Of a stretch of DNA of 6,734 nucleotides, positions 1 to 4,054 are shown in pieces (position 1 is the first letter of the stretch; each line of letters opens with the position of its first letter). The DNA is from Planctomycetota bacterium. Lineage in GTDB: Bacteria; Planctomycetota; Phycisphaerae; WQYP01. A program made the position numbers and the translations under genes. The stretch is taken from positions 1-6,734 of the forward strand of contig JAKAYZ010000126.1 in the NCBI GenBank assembly GCA_021816165.1. Reading direction: 5' to 3'. The notes under the pieces were generated by a model that saw nothing but the letters and a program-made list of their open reading frames with translations, was not told the origin of the DNA and did not search any database.

Positions 1-1665
1 GGCCTCCATCGAATTCTTCGGTGTCGGATATTCCATTGCCACCGGCTCCGGACCCTGATTGGCCGGGGCTGCGTCCGCGGCTCCACCCGCCGGCCGCTGG
101 GGTAATTTCTCGTCCGCGGCCCCCTGCGGCGCTTGAACCTCTGTCCCTGCCATGGCCGGTTCAGGGCGGCGGCGTTTACGTCGGCGGCCGATCAGGCCAC
201 TGGCGTCCATCGGATCCATCGCCAATTCCCGCACCACCACGTTGATAGCAACGGACCTCCGCATCCGCCCGGCGGCCACAGCACGGTTGACGGCAAGAAG
301 CAGTTTGGCGGTGGCAAAACTCGCCGCAACTCCCGATGCGCCGTCCCCCGGCTGCCCTTCATCCGCCACCGGCACCGTGGCCGTAGCTGGAGCCGCCGTG
401 AGTTGATCAGCCTGGCGGGAAGGATTCGCATACGTATCCCCACCCTCCCGTGGTTGAAAGCCGGCCGCAGTCCGGATTTCATTGGGGCTAAGCACGCCGG
501 CTTGTATCGCAATTTGCACCTTTTCAAGCTCGAAGGTTTCATCCGCCGGCACCGGGTTTTCCGCCGCCAGAAACAGCTGCGGTCCGTAACGCGCCACCAG
601 CATTTCATTGAGTTTTTGCTCGAGAATTAAAACCCGCGGCAAGATCGTGTTGCGGGCGTAAAGTGTTAAACTTGCCTGCATGTTGGCATAAGTGGAATCC
701 TTGGACAGCAGGGCCTCCGGCACCCCAAAGGCGTTGGCCAGACGTTTGAGGCTTTCCTGACTGATTTTCAACGGGCCAAGATCGGTCGGTGGGTAACGCG
801 CCGGCACAAACGTACCGGCCTGCTCGGCCACCAGAATGCGTCCGTTGCCGCCGCGTTTGAATTTCTGGTTCCACAATTCTTCAGCCCGGCGGGATTCCTG
901 CCGCGTGATGTGTTCCTGCGGGACAAACGTACCGTCAATGCGCGCCCGGTTATCCATCAATTCATTCTGATACAGGCTGTATTTGCTGGCCAGTTCCGCC
1001 TGCATGTACGCGGAACGCAACGGTGCGTGGCGACCGCCGTACGGGTCTTCCACCGCCGGAAAGCGGAAATCCAGCACGCTGTTTTTATCCAACGTAAGCC
1101 AGTTGCCCTGCAGCGCGGGCATATATTTGTAGCCCACCACCGCCAGGTCGTTATCGCGCAGTGGCATCACGCGCTGCGTGGGCAGTATTTTGATTTGCCG
1201 CACCGGCTGAAAAAGCCCCGGTTCCAGCAGCCAGTACGCGCCTCCAAACACTTCCATGTACACGCCCGTCATATACCGTAGCTGATAGCCGTTGAGGCCG
1301 TCGTTGTCGCGTTCCAACAGGTTGATGATGGGGTGATCCGTAATTTCCTCGATATCATCAACACGGGCCAGCCGCCCCGCCAGATTCGGATTGCCCTTGA
1401 GCCGCCGCAGTTCCGCCGCATCCACCGGCCGGGATGGAAATCGCCGGCCATGCTTCCGGTCCGGACCGCGCTGCGCATAAAGGCGCAAACGCACGCGGGC
1501 GGTGGCGGCGGCATTCCAATTGGCGCAGGTATACGCCAGATCATTGGTCAGGTATTCCAGCATAAGTTGGGCATCGGTCGGAATTGGCCGCCCGCCCAGA
1601 TTGGTTAAAAATGGAGACCCGATGGGAACCCAGTAATCGCCGGTGGATTTTGTCGTCTGCACCAT
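1..1665 (-). CDS. HK97-family phage portal protein (3' end beyond the window)
   Basis: Portal proteins form the dodecameric ring at the capsid vertex through which DNA is packaged and the tail attaches. Reading the minus strand from ATG 1665 gives 555 codons without a stop to the window edge. Visible family features in order: an N-terminal segment with YTCANWNAAATARVRLRLY (residues ~44-62); HPIINLLER (from H111) followed by GVYMEVFGGAYWLLEPG; DPYGGRHAPLRSAY (from D207), matching the family's 'DPxxGxSPL' region; the FGVPEALLS signature (from F313); and LSPNEIRTAAG (N395), the usual end of the core. Beyond residue ~420 the protein continues for at least 135 residues as an Ala/Pro/Gly-rich tail with a basic patch RRRKRRR (~494-500), longer than typical portals. 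An in-frame TAA four codons upstream fixes the start; the only Shine-Dalgarno-like bases (GAGG) are too close to the ATG. No terminase gene lies upstream; the neighbour there is divergent. Confidence 0.86.
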   Translation of the reverse strand, partial: MVQTTKSTGDYWVPIGSPFLTNLGGRPIPTDAQLMLEYLTNDLAYTCANWNAAATARVRLRLYAQRGPDRKHGRRFPSRPVDAAELRRLKGNPNLAGRLARVDDIEEITDHPIINLLERDNDGLNGYQLRYMTGVYMEVFGGAYWLLEPGLFQPVRQIKILPTQRVMPLRDNDLAVVGYKYMPALQGNWLTLDKNSVLDFRFPAVEDPYGGRHAPLRSAYMQAELASKYSLYQNELMDNRARIDGTFVPQEHITRQESRRAEELWNQKFKRGGNGRILVAEQAGTFVPARYPPTDLGPLKISQESLKRLANAFGVPEALLSKDSTYANMQASLTLYARNTILPRVLILEQKLNEMLVARYGPQLFLAAENPVPADETFELEKVQIAIQAGVLSPNEIRTAAGFQPREGGDTYANPSRQADQLTAAPATATVPVADEGQPGDGASGVAASFATAKLLLAVNRAVAAGRMRRSVAINVVVRELAMDPMDASGLIGRRRKRRRPEPAMAGTEVQAPQGAADEKLPQRPAGGAADAAPANQGPEPVAMEYPTPKNSMEA

Positions 1666-1766
1666 GGCCTCAAGTTAGCCGCAGCATGGGCGGGGATATT
1701 GCCGATCCAGCGCCCAAGCCGGCGGTTGGCACTGACAAAAAATGGCCGGCACCGTATAATGCGTGC
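1666..1766. other. Divergent intergenic spacer between portal gene and nucleotidyltransferase pair
   Basis: This 101-bp region separates two genes transcribed away from each other. It holds one strong promoter facing right (1732-1760). I could not find a convincing -35/-10 pair facing the portal gene: TTGTCA on the minus strand (1738-1733) matches a -35 at five of six bases but has no -10 at a usual distance. The segment TGCCGA-5 bp-CGCCCA (1700-1716) resembles a block near the two repeats further right, but six-base matches may be chance. Confidence 0.5.
1732..1760 (+). promoter_or_regulatory. Near-consensus sigma70 promoter of the nucleotidyltransferase pair, predicted leaderless
   Basis: The -35 hexamer is CTGACA (1732-1737, five of six to TTGACA) and the -10 is a perfect TATAAT (1755-1760), with an optimal 17-bp spacer. 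Transcription normally starts about seven bases after the -10, which falls at 1767, the A of the ATG of the 73-aa gene. No Shine-Dalgarno sequence lies between the -10 and that ATG, so the transcript is probably leaderless. The stretch from 1736 to 1760 matches the minus-strand core of the repeat at 2634-2658 at 19 of 25 positions in my hand alignment. Confidence 0.72.
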
Positions 1767-1779
1767 ATGAATTTGCATG
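1764..1779. repeat. TGCATG direct repeat over the start codon, possible operator
   Basis: TGCATG occurs at 1764-1769 and again at 1774-1779, separated by AATT. The two copies start 10 bp apart, one helical turn, and the first covers the predicted transcription start and the ATG. A repressor bound here would block initiation, as in many autoregulated toxin-antitoxin operons. The repeat is short, so chance occurrence is quite possible. Confidence 0.25.
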
Positions 1780-1988
1780 TAGACCGGGCACAATGGCTGA
1801 AGACTTATCGCGAAACCAGCGAAATTCTGGAAACCATTCGTACCCGGGAAATCGCCGCCCTGACTGACCAGGAAGCTCTGCGGTGCATCCGTGCTCTGGT
1901 GGTGGCCGAAAAGCCATGGCGGCAGCGACCCGACTGGTCCGGATTGGTGGAGCAGCAGGCGCTGTTTCATCGGCGGGACAAACCATGA
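1767..1988 (+). CDS. Small conserved-looking protein paired with a nucleotidyltransferase (candidate antitoxin)
   Basis: A 73-aa soluble protein with no membrane segment or signal peptide; I do not recognise a named family. Residues ~5-50 look largely helical and charged (QWLKTYRETSEILETIRTRE, then LTDQEALRCIRALV). The C-terminal part has the sequence RPDWSGLVEQQALFHRR, a 'SGLVEQQxLF'-like ending that I recall, without being able to check, from small proteins next to nucleotidyltransferase genes. The start is the ATG 6 bp after a perfect TATAAT; the reading frame stays open upstream to 1584, but that would place the promoter inside the gene. Its TGA overlaps the next gene's ATG (ATGA, 1985-1988), so the two are co-transcribed and probably translationally coupled. 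By position it could be an antitoxin or partner subunit; this is inference, since no helix-turn-helix typical of AbiEi is visible. Confidence 0.72.
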   Translation: MNLHVDRAQWLKTYRETSEILETIRTREIAALTDQEALRCIRALVVAEKPWRQRPDWSGLVEQQALFHRRDKP

Positions 1989-2572
1989 ATGGACTGACGC
2001 TGGAAAGTGTCCTGCAGGCGGCCGCGGAGGTGGAGCATTTTTGCCGCCGCCGGGATTGGCGATTCTGCTTTATCGGCGGCATTGCCGTGCAACGCTGGGG
2101 AATGCCGCGATTCACGCAGGATGTTGATGTGACCCTGCTGACGGGGTTTGGCGGTGAAGCCCCGTTCATTGATGCACTGCTGCAACAATTTCCCGGCCGA
2201 CTGGCTAACGCCCGGCAATTCGCCTTGGAACGGCGGGTGCTGCTGGCCCGAACCGCGCAAGGCATTGACCTCGATATCGCATTGGGCGCGTTTCCCTTTG
2301 AGGAACGCTCCATCGCCCACGCCAGCCTCTGGAAAGCCACGGACCTGATTCATTTGACCACCTGTTCGGCGGAGGACCTTGTGATTCACAAGGTGTTCGC
2401 CGCTCGCGACCGCGACTGGGCGGATGTGCAAACCGTGTTGGCTCGGCAACAAGGGCGGCTGGATTTGGCACACATCCGCCGGGAACTCCCGCCGCTGTTG
2501 GAACTCAAAGAAGATCCCGAATCTCTGGACAAACTCAACAGCCTGATCGCGGCGGTGCAGAAATGCCTTTAG
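1985..2572 (+). CDS. AbiEii/AbiGii-type nucleotidyltransferase (MNT fold), probable toxin-like partner
   Basis: A 195-aa cytoplasmic protein of the DNA polymerase beta-like nucleotidyltransferase superfamily. FIGGIAVQRWG (residues 29-39) carries the Gly-Gly of the nucleotide-binding turn, followed by R42-F-T-Q-D46-V-D48, the two metal-binding aspartates. A third acidic position is offered by GIDLDIALG (D95/D97). SAEDLVIHKVFAARDRDWADV (residues 128-148) is the characteristic 'EDLxxxKxxAxRxxDxxDV' segment of AbiEii-like proteins. Members transfer nucleotides to RNA or protein targets and often act as toxins in type IV-like toxin-antitoxin or abortive-infection pairs. All expected catalytic positions are present, so the enzyme looks intact. 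The start is set by the ATGA overlap with the upstream gene; an earlier in-frame ATG at 1883 lies inside that gene and is unlikely. Substrate and toxicity cannot be read from sequence. Confidence 0.88.
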   Translation: MNGLTLESVLQAAAEVEHFCRRRDWRFCFIGGIAVQRWGMPRFTQDVDVTLLTGFGGEAPFIDALLQQFPGRLANARQFALERRVLLARTAQGIDLDIALGAFPFEERSIAHASLWKATDLIHLTTCSAEDLVIHKVFAARDRDWADVQTVLARQQGRLDLAHIRRELPPLLELKEDPESLDKLNSLIAAVQKCL

Positions 2573-2601
2573 GCCGCAGCCCCGGCAGCCGGAACCAAGC
2601 C

Positions 2602-2659
2602 GGTACGAATCCCCCTCACTTAAAAGCGTGTAGATTATTTGCGTCCGGCCAATTTTTGC
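2602..2659 (-). repeat. Dispersed ~58-bp repeat, copy 1 (direct repeat of 3898-3956)
   Basis: The copy runs from GGTACGAAT to TTTTTGC and matches 3898-3956 with seven substitutions and one single-base indel in a T-run. The 20 bases at 2623-2642 (AAAGCGTGTAGATTATTTGC) are identical to 3919-3938. It is marked minus because that strand reads as a promoter-like core, AATAAT at 2639-2634. It starts 29 bp after the nucleotidyltransferase stop codon. Conservation of a non-coding stretch at this level implies duplication, mobility or selection. Confidence 0.8.
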
Positions 2660-2662
2660 CTG
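2634..2662 (-). promoter_or_regulatory. Promoter-like core in repeat copy 1, facing the 3' end of the nucleotidyltransferase gene
   Basis: On the minus strand, AATAAT (2639-2634) matches the -10 consensus at five of six bases. Seventeen bases upstream sits CAGGCA (2662-2657), a poor -35 (three of six). If active, it would transcribe leftward, antisense to the nucleotidyltransferase mRNA. The weak -35 makes activity doubtful; the call rests mainly on its likeness to copy 2 and to the promoter at 1732-1760. Confidence 0.22.
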
Positions 2663-2672
2663 GGCGTCGGCA
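2660..2672. repeat. 13-bp block CTGGGCGTCGGCA, copy 1
   Basis: The 13 bases directly after repeat copy 1 recur exactly at 4021-4033, which is 64 bp beyond repeat copy 2 in the same orientation. A shared block outside the main repeat suggests the duplicated unit was originally longer and differs by a deletion here or an insertion there. Confidence 0.45.
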
Positions 2673-2735
2673 CGCACAGCCGCAATAAAGCGCTCAGAAG
2701 CCTTTAACATCGCACCCGGTCTGGCCCACGCCGCA

Positions 2736-3764
2736 CTAAGCACGCGTGGCCATAATGACCGGCGAATGGGATCCAATCTCTACCCTACGTATTCGCCGGA
2801 AACCCGCTGCGGTCAGCCATTGCTTGTACTCCGCAAGGGTGTACGTATCGCCGCTGGTGGTATTGACCAGCATATTGATGGCAAAAAAGATCGGAAACGC
2901 CGGACCGGTCCGTTCATCGTTGGGAATCATATCAATGATGACCACGCATCCGCCCGGCTTGAGGGCCTGGTGCAGCCGCTTAAAGAGTTCACGCGATGAA
3001 CGTTCGCCCTCGGAATGCACAATATTGCCCAGCAGAGCCACATCAAATTTTCCCTGGCCGAAATCCACCACGCCAAGATCGCCCGGCAGATATTCAAATT
3101 GCTTTCCCAGCCCATGCCGGCGCACATATTCGCGCGTGGTCGAAAGCACCCCCGGAAAATCCTGGGCCACAACGCGGGCCATGCAATCCGCCTCGGCCAT
3201 GGCAATGCCCCATACGCCCGAACCGCTCGCCACATCCAGCACCCGCAGCCCGTGGCGCGTTTTTCCGGCACCCAGCACCTCGGCCACCCGTTGGGCCGGC
3301 CCGCGGTTCATGATGTGCAAACTCCGCACCAGTGCCGGAAAAAAGCTTTCGGCCTTTTTACGCTCTTCCACTTTGCGATACGGCCGCCCCGTGCGAACGA
3401 CCGATGCCAGCGGCGTCCAGGCGTCCCACAAAACATCGTGCTCCATCATGGAGCCGAAATAATCCGGGCTTTCCCGCACCAGATAACGGCTTGCCAGCGG
3501 CGTGAGCCTGTACACCCCGCCGCGTTTGCCCAGCAGGTCCAGCGCTACCAGACCATCAAGCTCTATGCGCGTGCCACGCTCATCGGTGTGCGCCGCCCGG
3601 GCAATGGCCTTAGCGGTCTGGTTCCCCGCGGCAATGTGCGAAAACAATTTCAACTGTAGCGCTGTGCTGAGTATCTTCGCCGGTGCAAAGGAAAAGTGTA
3701 TATGCAGCAGCCGGGACAGCATGGCATCAGGTGCAGCTGGCACCGCCGGTTTCTGTTTGGGCAT
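2736..3764 (-). CDS. Class I SAM-dependent O-methyltransferase (Methyltransf_2 / acetylserotonin O-methyltransferase-like)
   Basis: A complete 342-aa enzyme that transfers a methyl group from S-adenosylmethionine, most likely to a hydroxyl of a small aromatic or polyketide-like substrate. Residues ~14-96 form the N-terminal dimerisation/winged-helix domain (ILSTALQLKLFSHIA ... VYRLTPLASRYLV). The Rossmann domain follows: motif I VLDVASGSG (175-183), acidic D202 in VVAQDFP for cofactor ribose binding, LLGNIVHSEGE with H250 at the catalytic-base position of this family, LKPGG (268-272) and VVIIDMI. Length is normal. The ATG at 3764 was chosen because GGAGA sits seven bases upstream; an in-frame ATG at 3845 would add 27 residues but has its GGAGG only one base away. 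It is transcribed alone and is bracketed by the two repeats. The family includes carotenoid, quinone and antibiotic methylases; nothing nearby reveals the substrate. Confidence 0.92.
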   Translation of the reverse strand: MPKQKPAVPAAPDAMLSRLLHIHFSFAPAKILSTALQLKLFSHIAAGNQTAKAIARAAHTDERGTRIELDGLVALDLLGKRGGVYRLTPLASRYLVRESPDYFGSMMEHDVLWDAWTPLASVVRTGRPYRKVEERKKAESFFPALVRSLHIMNRGPAQRVAEVLGAGKTRHGLRVLDVASGSGVWGIAMAEADCMARVVAQDFPGVLSTTREYVRRHGLGKQFEYLPGDLGVVDFGQGKFDVALLGNIVHSEGERSSRELFKRLHQALKPGGCVVIIDMIPNDERTGPAFPIFFAINMLVNTTSGDTYTLAEYKQWLTAAGFRRIRRVEIGSHSPVIMATRA

Positions 3765-3770
3765 ATTCTT

Positions 3771-3775
3771 TCTCC
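3771..3775 (-). promoter_or_regulatory. Ribosome binding site deciding the methyltransferase start
   Basis: GGAGA on the minus strand lies 6-7 bases before ATG 3764, ideal Shine-Dalgarno spacing. It favours this start over the upstream in-frame ATG at 3845. Confidence 0.75.
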
Positions 3776-3897
3776 ACAAATGGGCCACCGTTCCCGGTCT
3801 TTGGGCCTGTCCGGCTCTGAATAAGCTTGGCCGCAAATAAAGCATACCTCCCCCGCTTGGAAAAGCAATTCTAAGACCGGGACCGGGGCCGGCGCCT

Positions 3898-3956
3898 GGT
3901 ACGAATTCCCTTCACTTCAAAGCGTGTAGATTATTTGCTCCCGACCACTTTTTTGC
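3898..3956 (-). repeat. Dispersed ~58-bp repeat, copy 2 (direct repeat of 2602-2659)
   Basis: Same orientation as copy 1 and offset by 1296 bp, so the two copies bracket the whole methyltransferase gene. Substitutions relative to copy 1 are at 3907, 3911, 3918, 3939, 3940, 3944 and 3948, with one extra T in the run at 3949-3954. Read on the minus strand it contains AATAAT and would lie upstream of the methyltransferase, so here the repeat could serve as that gene's promoter region. Confidence 0.8.
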
Positions 3957-3958
3957 AG
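3930..3958 (-). promoter_or_regulatory. Candidate methyltransferase promoter inside repeat copy 2
   Basis: On the minus strand, CTGCAA (3958-3953) and AATAAT (3935-3930) are separated by 17 bp. The -10 matches consensus at five of six bases; the -35 is weak. A start near 3923 would leave a leader of about 160 bases before the methyltransferase ATG. The bases after the -10 (CTACACGCTTT...) are more conserved between the repeat copies than the -35 side, so the leader may itself matter. Confidence 0.4.
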
Positions 3959-3960
3959 GT

Positions 3961-3989
3961 TTGCACCGGGTGGCGATTGCGAATATGTT
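3961..3989 (+). promoter_or_regulatory. Weak candidate promoter for the rhamnosidase gene
   Basis: TTGCAC (3961-3966) and TATGTT (3984-3989) are separated by 17 bp. The matches to consensus are three and four of six, so this is only a candidate. It would give a leader of roughly 60 bases before ATG 4055. Confidence 0.28.
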
Positions 3990-4020
3990 TAAGCTGGTGC
4001 TGTTTGGGATTCCCGGCACT

Positions 4021-4033
4021 CTGGGCGTCGGCA
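4021..4033. repeat. 13-bp block CTGGGCGTCGGCA, copy 2
   Basis: Exact copy of 2660-2672, here separated from the main repeat by 64 bp instead of none. It lies 21 bp before the rhamnosidase start codon. Confidence 0.45.
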
Positions 4034-4054
4034 TGAACATGGGAATGTGCAACA

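Larger units (their letters stand above)
2573..2735. other. Convergent intergenic spacer with a repeat copy
   Basis: This 163-bp gap lies between the ends of the plus-strand nucleotidyltransferase gene and the minus-strand methyltransferase gene. It carries the first copy of the ~58-bp repeat and a GC-rich stretch just before it (CCGG repeated around 2582-2603). I see no hairpin followed by a U-run that would make a convincing terminator for either gene; the T5 at 2653-2657 has no stable stem in front of it. Confidence 0.5.
3765..4054. other. Divergent intergenic region with repeat copy 2
   Basis: This 290-bp spacer lies between the methyltransferase (leftward) and rhamnosidase (rightward) starts. 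It contains repeat copy 2 with a minus-strand promoter-like core, a weak rightward promoter (3961-3989), the second 13-bp block (4021-4033), and a GC-rich stretch at 3877-3896. A second, poorer leftward promoter candidate is TTGCTT (3868-3863), 16 bp, TATGCT (3846-3841). No transcription-factor operator typical of rhamnose regulators could be recognised. Confidence 0.5.

Noticed and set aside
133..630. A 165-codon plus-strand frame
   Set aside because: Antisense to the portal gene, whose reading frame has clear family motifs.
1675..2340. A 221-codon minus-strand frame ending just before the portal start
   Set aside because: Its position could suggest a gene upstream of the portal, but it lies antisense to the nucleotidyltransferase pair and encodes low-complexity Ser/Arg/Pro-rich sequence.
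2582..2603. CCGG-rich stem as terminator of the nucleotidyltransferase operon
   Set aside because: Stems are only four base pairs and no T-run follows directly.
1967..2776. A 269-codon open frame on the minus strand
   Set aside because: It overlaps the nucleotidyltransferase gene, which has all family motifs on the plus strand, and its translation shows no recognisable domain. It is a shadow frame in GC-rich DNA.
3015..3659. A 214-codon plus-strand frame
   Set aside because: Antisense to the methyltransferase, which has intact SAM-binding and catalytic motifs.
3877..3896. GC-rich CCGG stretch as a terminator or G-quadruplex
   Set aside because: No stable stem followed by a U-run and only one run of four Gs; not enough support.
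3897..3938. Sigma54 or ECF promoter in the repeat on the plus strand
   Set aside because: The GG and GC of a -24/-12 element are not at the right distance, and the GGAAC near copy 1 is missing from copy 2.
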